The position numbers and the translations under genes are program-made. 64,000 bases of DNA from Kalaharituber pfeilii (taxonomy: Eukaryota > Ascomycota > Pezizomycetes > Pezizales > Pezizaceae). Below are positions 20,726 through 31,949 of the stretch, piece after piece (the stretch's first letter is position 1; the number at the start of each line of letters is the position of its first letter). Location: positions 1 to 64,000 of the forward strand of contig WHUZ01000040.1 in assembly GCA_015179045.1 (NCBI GenBank), given 5' to 3'. The notes below the pieces were generated by a model, which saw nothing but the letters and a program-made list of their open reading frames with translations, had not been told where the DNA came from and searched no databases.

Positions 20726-23700
20726 ATGGATGCCGCTGGAGTTGCGCTAGGCATTGTGCCTTTAGCAATCCAATTCGTTAAATATCTCAGGAACGTCAAG
20801 GATGCTCCGGATTCATGCCACCAACTTATCCAGCGATTCGAATTATACATAGAATATGCACAGAAGGTGACTGACAGAAAGAAACACAACCAAATGTCAG
20901 GCGAAGCAGTGCCGAGCCTTCAGCAGCAGTGCGATATCCTTGAAAGGATAAAGGCAATTCTTCAAGAGCCAAAGCTACAGAAACTCCTGGAGCATTCTGC
21001 GATTACTGTTGAGGATCAAGATTCAACGGTTGTTGGGAGTCAAGCTCATGTCACCATCACCAATTCAAGCTCCGTTATATCTCTTGCAAGCTCAACTACT
21101 AGTGACCTTACCGGAAATACAACCTCAGGTGGAGTATCTTGTGATGCTGTTGGTATGAAGAAACGAAGGAAGAGAGATTTGATCAAACAATGGATCCCAT
21201 TTCCAACACTGGGACGCAAACCCGGAGGTAATAATGTTTACCTAAGTCCTACGACAGCTTTCAATCCGATGCAACCAGGAACTGGATTGGGGAACTTCCA
21301 GGCTCCTTCCATGCACACACTCTCTTCTGCGGCGGAGAAACCTTCTAGCCTCAAAACATTGGTGCATCGATTGGCATGGCCCTTTCAAGAGGATGAATTC
21401 AAGGAACTTCTAGGATTACTTGAAACAATCACGAGTGTGCTGCACAAAATGCTGCAACTTGAGCATATGTAATCTATCACAAAATATGTTGATCATCCAA
21501 TGATGAATAATCATGCTAACCATTTTGATACTTCTGCTAGAGAGATTTCGTCAAACACACTCGGTAAAGTGACAGACATAGATAATAATATGGGACTCGT
21601 AAGGTATGCATTGCATCTAGTCTTGAGGTTTAGATCAGGGCTCAGGACTTACTAACATCAATATTGTGGTGAAAACCAGAACTGTTGCAGATAGAATACA
21701 CAGCAATCTTGAAGGTATAATAACACTCCGCAGGACTGAATGAGCTTATTGGTACTCAAGTAGCTCAACACTTTACGGGACAGATAAAACCAGACAAAAA
21801 GCATATGAATGGCTATCTCCCTTAACGTTTTGGAGCGTACAAGATAATATCTATGCAAAACTTGAGCCTGGTACTGGGAAGTGGCTTCTGGAGGATGAAA
21901 AATTCAGCAAGTGGCTACAAGGGGAGGTCAGAGCATTGTTTTGTTATGGAATGCGTTTGTCCCCTATTGCTAGAGGTGGTGAAGTGACTAGAGTCAGCTG
22001 ACTAGACATATAGCTGGCGCTGGAAAAACTACGCTTACGTACGGTTATCTTATCTCTTCTATCAGGTTTTTTTTTCGTACTACATATTAATCAAAACCTT
22101 TCTATAGGTCTCTTGTGATTCAGCATTTGAGCGATATTTATCGGGCCAAACAGTCTGGCAATCACTCAGTTGCAATTGCTTTCTTGTATTGCAATTATGG
22201 CAACAAACAGGCTCAGACTATACCGAACCTCCTTGGAAGTATTCTACACCAACTGGAAAGGTGTTGCTACGTTACACCTGATCTCAGCGAGCTTTATGCT
22301 AAATATTGGGAAAAAGAGAAACGCAATCTGCCTCTTACAGAGGTTATGGAACGGATTAAGAAATGTGCTTCTGGACTTAAGAAGATTTTCCTTATAGTTG
22401 ATGCATTAGATGAATGCCCATATCAGCGTGAACTAATACGCAGCCACTTGCTTGATCTCATCAACTCTTGCAAAAATATACAGCTTCTTGCAACAGCTCG
22501 GCCTGATCAGGAATGTAAGGAATTCTTTATAGAAAAGGGTTTCTCAAGCCTGGAGATAAGAGCCAAGAACAGTGATATTACGTTGTACCTCAATGTAAAA
22601 ATTGAAGGATTTTCAAAGACGGGTGAAAAACTTTACCGCCTTGTCAGTACTGATACAAATCTTCGAGAAGAGGTTGTGCAAAAAATTGTACAGAACGCAG
22701 GTGGGATGTAAGTATTCCCGGATTTTTATTGTATTCCAAATACTTGAACTAATATTGTGAAGGTTCTTGATTGCCGAGCTTCATCTTGCGTCTGTTGCCA
22801 ACATGCTTACCCGCAGACAACTTAAGGAGGCTCTGGGCAATCTCCCTAAAGGTCTAGAACATACATATTACAATACAATCACCCGAGTCAAAGAGCACCA
22901 TACAGCGTGCTGGACAACAATCCAGAAAGCTCTTATGCTGGTCACATTTACTTTTGACTGGTTGGAACCTGACGCACTCTTGGATGCGCTTGCTACGCAT
23001 AAGGATTCTGGCTTTGACAGTGATGACAGAATGGATAAAGTGGACTTGCTTTCAAATTGTGGAGGTTTACTAATCGAGGAAGAGCACAAAAATATTATAC
23101 AGAATAAGGCGTGAGTATTGATTTGCTATTAGATAATAGAAATGAAAGCAGACATCGACTGACACTATCTTTAGAAATAAGTTTATTATCCGCTTTATTC
23201 ATGATAGTGCCAGAGAGTACTTTCACAAAAATCCAGGCTTATTGCTTCCAAGTACTTATAACCTAAGTTCACCTATTGAACTGATTTCTGAAGCACATTC
23301 CACTATTACACTTGTATGTCTAGCATACCTAACAACAGACCGAGATGAAGCATACCAGGATGCTCAATGGGATGGCATGAAATTGAGATGTCATTTTCCT
23401 TTTCTCTGGTACTCTTTTTGCTATTGGGGAGTCCATGCCTCTAAAGCTGTGAAGAATCACATCATAAATAAGCTATACCAATACTTCGATCAGGAAAAAA
23501 GTTCAGATACCCTATGCTGTTACCCCATTTTTAATACATTCTGGAATTTTGAGAACCATCCATCAGTATTAGACTTTTCCTTGAAACGCAATATTCATGC
23601 AGCTTCTGGGAGTGGATCATTCTATGTAGCAGCTGTGGTTTTTGATTTGAGAGAGTTAGTTGAAGAATACATTCTACGGGATCCAAACTTCATTTTCTCT

Positions 23701-25563
23701 CTACCAGAAGCATTTCTCAGAATATGTTTAACTGCTGCAGCATGGAATGGAAATATACCCCTTTTTAAAAGATTCTGGGTTAGGGCTGCAGAAATTGACA
23801 TAAATTTAGTTGATAAGACCGTTGGATCATGCATGAAAAATATAACCCCGTTGTGGGCAGCAGCACATAATGGGCATGCAGAGGTGGTAGACATGGTAGC
23901 TACATATGACAGGGTTGATATCAATTGTACGAATAAAGATGGCTGGACACCCCTGCATACTGCTTCTAATAGAGGGCATAACAAAGTGGTTGAGCTGCTG
24001 CTTGTGAATGACAAGATCAATGTTAATATAGTTGATGAAGATGGCTGGACACCACTATGGGCAGCAGCTCAAGAGGGACATAGCAAGGTGGTTGAGGCTC
24101 TGCTAGCAACGAACAGGGTTGATGTGAATATGGCTGATGAAGATGGCTGGACACCATTAAATACTGCAGCAGACGAAGGGCACGATAAGGTAGTGAAGCT
24201 ACTGCTGGCAGAAAATAGGGTTGATGTCAATTTGGCTACTAAGAACGGCTGGTCACCACTGAATTCTGCAGCTTACAAAGGGCACGATAAGGTAGTGAAG
24301 CTACTGCTGGCAGACAATAGGGTTGATGTCAATTTGGCTACTAAGAACGGCTGGTCACCACTGAATTCTGCAGCTTACAAAGGGCACGATAAGGTAGTGA
24401 TGCTACTGCTGGCAGACAATAGAGTTGATGTCAATTTGGCGAACAATAACAGCTTGACACCACTGAATTCTGCAGCGAACGCAGGGCACGATGAGGTAGT
24501 AAAGCTACTGCTGGCGGACGACAGGGTTAATGTCAATTTGGCTACCGAGGACAGCTGGACACCATTGAATTCTGCAGCTGACAAAGGGCACGATAAGGTA
24601 GTGAAGCTACTGCTGGCAGATGACAGGGTTAATGTCAATTTGGCTACCAAGGACAGCTGGACACCATTGAATTCTGCAGCTGACAAAGGGCACGATAAGA
24701 TGGTGAAGCTACTGCTGGCAGACGATAGGGTTGATGTCAATTTGGCGAGCAAGACCAGCTGGACACCACTGAATTCTGCAGCGAACGCAGGGCACGATGA
24801 GGTAGTGAAGCTACTGCTGGCGGACTATAGGATTGGTGTCAATTTGGCTACCAAGGGTGGCGAGACACCACTGTATAAAGCAGCTTCCAGAGGGCACGAT
24901 AAGGTGGTGAAGCTACTGCTGGCAGACGATAGGGTTGATGTCAATTTGGCGAACAATAACAGCTGGACACCACTGAATTCTGCAGCTAACAAAGGGCACG
25001 ATGAGGTGGTGAAGCTACTGCTAGCAGACGATAGGGCTGATGTCAATTTTGCTACCGACGATGGCGGGACACCACTGAATGTTGCAGCAGACGCAGGTCA
25101 CGACAACGTGGTGAAGCTCCTGCTGGCAAACAGCAAGGTCCATATCCATACGGTTAGCGGAACTGGATGGACCCCACTGAATACTGCAGCAGGTGAAGGG
25201 CACGACAAGGTGGTTGCATTACTGCTACAGGATGGCAGGGTCGACATCAATACAGCGAACAACCAAGGTGCGACACCACTGCATAATGCAGCTAAAGCAG
25301 GACACGATAAGGTGGTCAAGCTCCTCCTAGCAGCTAACAACATTGATATCAACTGCGGCGATAAAAATGGTGACGTGCCGTTGCACATGGCCGCTCTCAG
25401 GGGCCATGCCAAGGTAGTAGAGCTGCTTCTTTCACACGAGAAAATTGACATTACGAAGGCCAATGCTGATTCCAAGACTGCCTTGGACTACGCCATGGAG
25501 CATGGACACGACGAAATTGCAGCGATGTTGCGTTTAAAGGTTGAAAATCATAACAAGGAGTAG
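20726..25563 (+). CDS. STAND receptor-like protein: fungal N-terminal domain, NACHT, 17 ankyrin repeats
   Basis: Predicted cytosolic NLR-like protein of about 1,450 residues, of the class linked in fungi to non-self recognition and programmed death; the role is inferred from the family. ATG 20726 (MDAAGVALGIVPLAIQFVKY) starts a helical N-terminal domain ending in LVHRLAWPFQEDEF, typical of fungal STAND proteins. Introns: 21469-21540, one starting at 21603 whose acceptor I could not fix, 21955-22013, 22039-22107, 22708-22762 and 23111-23174. Splicing creates the Walker A GMPGAGKTTLTS. Walker B is KKIFLIVDALDEC, and LLATARP follows. A helical segment (IIRFIHDSAREYF) precedes the ankyrin repeats (about 23850-25530). 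The frame is open throughout all exons, with no stops, so it looks functional. The repeats are strikingly alike. It lies between two Helitron pieces. Confidence 0.88.
23850..25540 (+). repeat. 102-bp coding tandem repeats (34-aa ankyrin units)
   Basis: Seventeen units, several nearly identical at the DNA level. Repeats 5 and 6 (about 24205-24410) are the same over almost the whole 102 bp, and the block LLLADDRVDVNLA recurs. Variation concentrates at the turn positions (ATKNG, ANNNS, ATEDS, ASKTS). This is the pattern of internal amplification and homogenisation seen in fungal incompatibility receptors. Confidence 0.92.
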
Positions 25564-25904
25564 GCGGCGGTCGTTTGTATGCCTTAAATCTATTTCTGTA
25601 TTGCTTTTCGAGTTAATCTCTATATCGTTCAGTGTGCATGTTTTTGCCTGGTTTCTATATCTATGTACTTCCAGCGAGGTGGATTTCCTTTTTAATTTTG
25701 GATGTGTGTTCTTGTGTATGCATGAATCGTTGATGGGTTTGAAGTAAGCTGCAGAAGGTTTATCTGTTTGTGTATGTGTTCATTAGTAGTATTCTAGTAT
25801 GATAAATTCGGTTTCTTAATTAAGTATGCAATTGAGGGTACAGAATCTACACATGTTGATATTGTGATATGATCTTGCGGGTGTTTCTTTTAAATACATA
25901 TATA

Positions 25905-26400
25905 TATCATTACCCGTATACCCTAGGGACGATCACAAGTTTAGTTACAAAGGAGATAATAAAATAGATCAACTGATTGCCTCCAACAAAATATTTATCA
26001 TACATCATCATTGCTATCCATCTCATCAATTCCACAAATCGGATCGGCTCGACCTGCTTCCCTGCCGGAAGCTTATTTATCATCTCCAGCCCCCCTAGCC
26101 ACGCACTCTTCCACACTTCGCACCTTTCCCAGATGTAATCTATCGTCTCCTCTTCCTTGCCGCACTACCGGCAATGTGGTTCATCCGCGTTCCCTATTTT
26201 GAACTTTCATGTCCTCGATCCTTTTTCCGGGTCTGCAGGATGTACTCTGATCAAAAGAGCACAATCCATTCTTCGCCAGGCAGCGCCAAGGGTTAATGAA
26301 GTAAATAATGTACCAAAGTAGTCCAGAAGGCCCAAGTTTTCCAGCGGTTTCGCAAGGGTTACAGGCCATCGGACTTGGTAGTAAGTAAATCGATAAAACT
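25905..26400 (-). mobile_element. LINE A 3' end with ORF2 C-terminus, decayed
   Basis: On the minus strand a C-terminal region reads RCLAKNGLCSFDQSTSCRPG, then CGKEEETIDYIWERCEVW, a Cys/His finger-like end of a Tad-type ORF2. About 150 bp further on is the family A hairpin (TATCATTACCCG, CCCTAGGGACG) at 25907-25940. It ties the family A 3' end to a LINE ORF2. The poly-A tail has decayed into a TATA stretch. 25564-25904 is 3' flank of the NACHT gene. Confidence 0.65.
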
Positions 26401-26405
26401 GAGAA

Positions 26406-29221
26406 TTGGAGGCTGCAGTCATTAGTGCATTAGCAATTGAACTAGCTATTCATTCTGAATCTAATGACATTGCTGCTATTATTAATCCTTATAATCTCAT
26501 ACATCCTGAACCACGAAAAATTATTATTTATCATAAAGGGCCCTTTCCACCACAATTTATTAATATTTTATCACCATTATATGAACCACTTCAATATCCT
26601 CTTCTTTTTCCTTATGGTGATCTAGGATGGCATTGTAATATGCAAAACCATAGTCAAATTACATATTATCGATATAGACTACTTACTGAACCACGTTTTC
26701 GGCAGCTTGGCCGCTTAACATATGAGTATATAGTAGATATGTACTCTCGTGTAGAAGAAGAACATCTCTCTTTTATTAATTGTGGCCGCCAAAAGCAACT
26801 ACAATATTATGGACAAGCTGGATTCGGTTCTTATCATAATATATTACCAACTGCCTTTATTGGATCCCGAGCTTAGGCCTCAGAACAAGTATCAGATGCT
26901 TTTTTTTTTTTTTTATTTCATTACTCGCGTGCCGCCCTATGGGCTATGTCGAGGTATATATAAAGAGCTAACTAAAAGGAAATTCGCTAAGTACATGTGT
27001 GTGGACCGGGGACCGAGCCTCCCTATTCCCTCTTTCTGTTCGGCTCGTACTCCTCCGATCTCAGCCACTTCCCCTCGAGTCTGACCTTCCCGATTTCCAC
27101 CCTTGTCTTTGTGTATACCACGATCGAGCTTGCCTTCTTTCCTTCCTCCTCTAGGGTTGTCTTCCTTCGCAACCATCTGATGCCCGTGGTGGCTTTGTCT
27201 AACCCTTTGTTGTCTTCTTCCAGCCACTTATCAGATGCTTTAACATTAGCACGGCAACTTGGCAAACCTTCTTTCTTCATCACAATGACAACTAATTCTC
27301 AATGGACAGAGATTTTATCATGTTTAGCATCTGGACAAACAGCTGCAAATATTCCAGAAGTAGTTTGTCATGTATTTAAGGCTAAATTAACATTATTACT
27401 TGAATTATTAAGAAAATACTTTGGAAACTTAGTTTATATAGTTTATGTTATCGAATTCCAAAAGCGAGAACTACCACATTATTATATAGCCCTTAAGGTA
27501 GCTCCTGAACTTCCTTTCAAAAAGATTGATTAAGTAGTAATAGCTGAACTTCCTGATCAAATAAATACTTACATCTTTATAATTTAGTCTAAAAATTTCA
27601 AGTTCATTCTTAAACTCATTTCCAAAATTCTAATAGTCGCTATAATAAAAATAGATACTGTTGTTTTAGGTTTCTCTATAATATCCAAAACATTACTACT
27701 TTAGAGGAGTATAGACGTGTTTATTATTAAAGAAGAAATCCTCAAGATTAATGGATTATTTCATATATTCCTTTTTTTATATTAGTACTTAAATACTATA
27801 TTCATATTAATATTTGTTTTACAGTTAATATATTTATATATTTATATAAATATGTATTTAAAGGTTCAGACTATACTCGGTTTTCTATTTGAGAAACACA
27901 ATATACTAATAAATAAGATGATAATATTAATAAATTTAATAATTATATTAATAGACGTTATTTATCTTCTTCAGAAGCAGTATGGAGAATTTTTAATTAC
28001 CATATTATAAGGCAAATACCAACTATTAAAGCTCTTCCTATTTATTTACCAACAACAAATTTATCTAAAATATCTCAATCATATTAAAATTTTTCAGAAG
28101 CTTCCTTACTTTTACGCTATTTTGCACGACTATTACTACCTGAATTTCAAACTCTAACTTATAGTAAATTTTTTCATAATACAGACATATTTCTTAGCCG
28201 AAACAGCTACAATATAATATAAGCTTACAGCCTAATCAATGGCTTGAAGTTCCTAAAGATGAAGATTTTGTTCGCCTTAAATTTCCCCAAAAAGTTATTA
28301 TTAAACGCAAAAAGGATCCAATTATTTGTCGTCTAAAAACAATTCCTGCAAAAGTAGAAGAACTTTTTTATCTACGGGCTTTACTATTGCACCGACTAGC
28401 ATATTCTTTTCGTGACCTCTGAACAGTCCAGGGTAACGAATATCTAACTTTCCAAGAGGCAGCAATGGCATTTAGGCTATTCGAGAATAAAAATGAAGCA
28501 GACTTAGCTTTAACTAAAGCTACTAATTTATATTATTGTCCAAGTCAATTAAGATTCCTTTTTGCACATTTACTTTTGGATATTCCTTTATCTGCATTAG
28601 AACTTTAGGAAAAATTTAAACATATTTATGTGCAGATTTTTTAGCTCGCTATAATACAAATATAAATATGGCCTATAATGGGGAGCTACAAGCTATAGCT
28701 AATATTTTAGTAAATCAAGGTGCTACATTACGTCAATTTGGACTACCAGTTCCAGCCTTACCGGTTTTTTCTGAACTATTATTTGAGCAAAATTTATTAC
28801 AACTTAAGTACTAGACTACCAGTCAATTGACTTAGCTATAGTTCAGCAGCAACTTACTTCGGAGCAGCAGACTATTTGTCAGTCAATTTTAGATGATGTT
28901 ACTACAACTGAAGTACATCATTGTTTTTTTATTAATGGTCGTGCTGGCCGAGGCAAGTCCTTTATCGTTAAGAAGCTGGTAGAGTATCTCCGAGCTAAAC
29001 AATTTATTATTTTAATAGTGGGCACTACTGCATTAAGTGTTATTGGATATTCTCGTGGCCGTACTGCCCACTCTGCTTTCGGTATTCTTGTTACTGAAAA
29101 CAATATGGAATTAACCTCCTCCATTAGTCCTAAATCTGCCCGAGCAGAATTTTCATCTCATACTCAACTTATAATTTGGGAAGAACTTCCTATGGCCAAT
29201 AAAATAATACTTAAATACTAG
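26406..29221 (+). pseudogene. Helitron Rep and 5'-helicase region, decayed
   Basis: Plus-strand pieces in Helitron order: YEPLQYPLLFPYGDLGW, YYRYRLLTEPRFRQLGR and LTYEYIVDMYSRVEEEHLSF (26406-26876). After a LINE A insertion come LARQLGKPSFFITMTTNSQW and VIEFQKRELPHYYIAL (to 27533), the site of the Rep HUH motif; here the second His appears as Tyr. Many stops follow. At 28800-29219 comes a Pif1-like helicase start, HHCFFINGRAGRGKSFIVKK (Walker A with Gly-Arg in place of the usual Gly-Gly-Thr), then GRTAHSAF and LIIWEELPM (Walker B). The many TAA/TAG stops in AT-rich DNA look like C-to-T decay. The frame ends at 29221, before unrelated sequence, and the helicase resumes at about 31950. Confidence 0.8.
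26903..27228 (-). mobile_element. LINE A derivative: ORF1 fragment joined directly to 3' tail
   Basis: T run, family A hairpin (CATTACTCGCGTGCCGCC), about 100 bp of 3' UTR, then on the minus strand a frame WLEEDNKGLDKATTGIRWLR ... SSIVVYTKTR ... VRLEGKWLRSEEYEPNR. Direct duplication TATCAGATGCTT flanks it (26890-26901 and 27229-27240). No ORF2 sequence lies between the ORF1-like piece and the tail. The insertion splits the Helitron Rep frame. Confidence 0.88.
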
Positions 29222-29925
29222 CATGTGGCCACTTCGCGACCGCGAGGGTGAGTGTAGGTGTAGCGGTAGTGGATAAGGGACCCGTAAAGTCGGCGTCAAG
29301 TGACTATACACTCTTTACCAGTTCCATGACCGTACAATCTCGTTTCTCTGCATTTATTCATACCGGTATATTCTCATTGTTATTTATAATATCACGTAAT
29401 CCCAGTCCTGCATCCAGGGAGCTCTAGTATTAATTTTATATATTTTGTGGAGTATAATGCTAATAATTGTAGAACCTATGCATAGCGAAACCCTCGTTAC
29501 AGCCCATAAACTCTACCTAAATTCCGGTTAATATCTACCCACAATGATATTGCTCAGATGTCCAGCATATGCCCTTTTAGGTGTACCCAGCTTCCTTATC
29601 CGCCCTCTAGACCCACATATAAATGCTATTCAAGTGAGAATATTAATAGGTGTAAGGTAATTAAAAAGATATAACTAATACAGCTGGAATGATGGTAAGA
29701 GGATATAAGAAAGTGGAAGAATTGAAGGCTGAGGGTGATGATGAAGAGTAGACATAGCTATCGCTATCTATAGAGTGCTTGCGATTTAAAAAAGAGTAAA
29801 GGGTGGGAATGGAGCCGGAGTCAGTAGGTACTGTAGTAGCCGATGATTGTAACCTTTGGCAGGTGCCCCTTTATCACCCCGCCATGCTGTACCAGTCCAG
29901 CGCATTCTCATGTTGCAGTAATCTG
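29222..29925. other. No gene; junction between Helitron and satellite
   Basis: Mixed sequence without recognisable coding regions or terminal repeats. It separates the Helitron helicase start from the satellite block. Confidence 0.45.
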
Positions 29926-30739
29926 CCATACTTGTAGAATTGTAAATTGAGCTCATTTTGGCATATCTTGCATCATCAAGGAGGTCTTATTGTATCTGTC
30001 AAATTGAGCCATACCGCCTCACTTTGCACCATAGAAAGGGGCCAGCCTTAACTGTGAATTGAGCTCATTTTACCATGTTCCACGCTGCCAGGTGGGTCCT
30101 GCCGTACCTGTCAAATTGGCTCATTCTGCTGTTCTCACACTGCGGAAAGAGTCCGGTGATACTTGTCAACTTGAGCTCATTCTGGCTCATGTCATGCCAT
30201 CGAAAGGAAACTGTCATACCCTGTTAAATTGAGCTCATTCTGCCTCATCTCACACCATCGAGAGAGACTGCCATTCCGCATTCTGCTGTATCTCACATTA
30301 TTGAGGAGCTGTCATGCCTGTCAAATTGTGCTCGCCCTGCTGTATCTCATGTTGGCAAGAGAGATCTACCAATCCCTGTCAAATTCGGCTTATTCTGCTG
30401 CATCTCCCAGGCTGAAATAGATCTACCATACCTGTCAAATTTGACTCTCGTTCTGCTGCATCTTGTGCTATCGAATAACTATCAAATTGTGCCCATTTTG
30501 CTGTATCTCATAATGCGGAAAGAGTCCTATTATACCTGTCAAATTTGGCTCACTCTGCTACTCTCCTGTGGAAAGGTGCTACTATACCTATCAAATTGAG
30601 TTCGTTTAGAGCCGTGCCATACCTATATACTTGTTAAAGTTAGTTTATTCTACTATATCTTGTATTGTCAAGGGAGACGTACATACCGGTCCAATTGAGT
30701 TCATTTTGCTGCATCTCGTGCTATCAAGAGAGACCTACT

Positions 30740-30806
30740 CTTTTTTTTTTTTTTTTTTTTTTTTAATTTCACGTAACTCCGCTTGCAGCTGTTCGCCATG
30801 ACAGGG
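30740..30806 (-). mobile_element. LINE B 3' tail in satellite
   Basis: T run then TTTCACGTAACTCCGCTTGC, AGCTGTTCGCCATGACAGGG. The 15-bp duplication CAAGAGAGACCTACT is at 30725-30739 and 30807-30821. The insertion is only 67 bp. Confidence 0.93.
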
Positions 30807-31048
30807 CAAGAGAGACCTACTGTACCTGTCAAATTCAGCTCATTCTACTGCTCTTACGCTATGGAAAGAGTCCTGTAATACTTGTCAACTTGAGCTCATT
30901 CGGCCACATCTCGCGCCATTGAGAGAAAGCTGTCATACCTGTTAAATTGAGCTTATTCTGCCTCATTTTTGCCTGTCAAGGTCATATCTGTCAACTTGAC
31001 CACATCCATCCTCATCTTGCGCCATTGAGGGAGACTGTTATACCTATT

Positions 31049-31101
31049 TTTTTTTTTTTTATTTCACGTGACCCCGCTTGCAGCTGTTCGCCATGGCAGG
31101 G
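31049..31101 (-). mobile_element. LINE B 3' tail in satellite
   Basis: A 53-bp insertion with the same 3' end. The 14-bp duplication CTGTTATACCTATT is at 31035-31048 and 31102-31115. Confidence 0.93.
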
Positions 31102-31321
31102 CTGTTATACCTATTAAATTCGGCTCATTCTGCTGCATCTCACACCATTGAGGAGCTATCATACCTGTCAAAGTGGCTGTCAAATTCGGCTCATTTTGCT
31201 GCATCTCGTGAGGTGAAATAGACCTACCATACCTATCACATCTGATTCGTTCTGCTGCATCTCGCACCATTGAGGAGCTGTCGTACCTGTCAAATTGAGG
31301 AGCTGTCGTGCCTTGTTAAAT

Positions 31322-31356
31322 ACCCTGCCATGGCTTAGTGCTACAAGCGGGGTTAT

Positions 31357-31388
<32 letters not shown>
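31322..31388 (+). mobile_element. LINE B 3' tail in satellite
   Basis: A 67-bp insertion reading ACCCTGCCATGG ... CTACAAGCGGGGTTATGTGA with a poly-A tail. The 14-bp duplication GTGCCTTGTTAAAT is at 31308-31321 and 31389-31402. CTACAAGCGGGGTTATGTGA is the variant found at the end of the full-length LINE at 37908. Confidence 0.93.
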
Positions 31389-31949
31389 GTGCCTTGTTAA
31401 ATTGAGGAGCTATCGTGCCTGTTAAATTGAGGAGCTGTTATGCCTGTCAAATTAAGGAGCTGTCGTGCCTGTTAAATTGAGGAGCTGTCGTGCCTGTTAA
31501 ATTGAGGGGCTGTCGTGCCTGTTAAATTGAGGAGCTATCGTGCCTGTCAAATTCGGCTCATTTTGCTGCATCTCGCGGGGTGAAATGGACCTACCATACC
31601 TGTCAAATTTGACTCGTTCAGCTGCATCTCGTGCCATCGAATACCTGTCAAATTGTACTCTTATACCTGTCAAATTCGGCTCACTCTGTTACTCTTGTGC
31701 TATAGAAAGCTGCTGCTGTACCTATTAAATTGAACTCATTCTGCTTCATCTCCCGCTGGTAAGAGAGATATACCATACCTATAAATTTTGCCTCATTCTT
31801 CTGTATCTTATGCCGAGTACTGGTATGTTGAGTTTCAGGAGGGGGATGTAACTCAGTACTATAATAGATGGTTGGTTGTTGCCAAGGTCTTTTTTGACAG
31901 GGGTTAGGTGGCCGCCAAGAGGATGTAACTCAGTACTATAATAGATACA

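Larger units (their letters stand above)
29926..31815 (+). repeat. Second block of the 57-60-bp satellite
   Basis: About 30 diverged units with the same core as the foldback arms: CCTGTCAAATTGAGCTCATT then CTGCATCTCGTGCCATCGAG. Shorter units of about 27 bp (TGTCGTGCCTGTTAAATTGA) form a sub-array at about 31395-31545. Three LINE B tails are inserted. The right end meets a TGTAACTCAGTACTATAATA direct repeat at about 31848 and 31924. Confidence 0.85.

Noticed and set aside
23622..25475. Minus-strand Ser/Thr-rich frames across the ankyrin array
   Set aside because: They are reverse-strand shadows of the 102-bp coding repeat. The plus strand carries the ankyrin motifs and splice structure.
29926..31815. 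Resemblance to a CRISPR array (repeated ~57-bp units)
   Set aside because: Units are contiguous and diverged, without unique spacers, in a eukaryotic transposon context with introns. It is a satellite.
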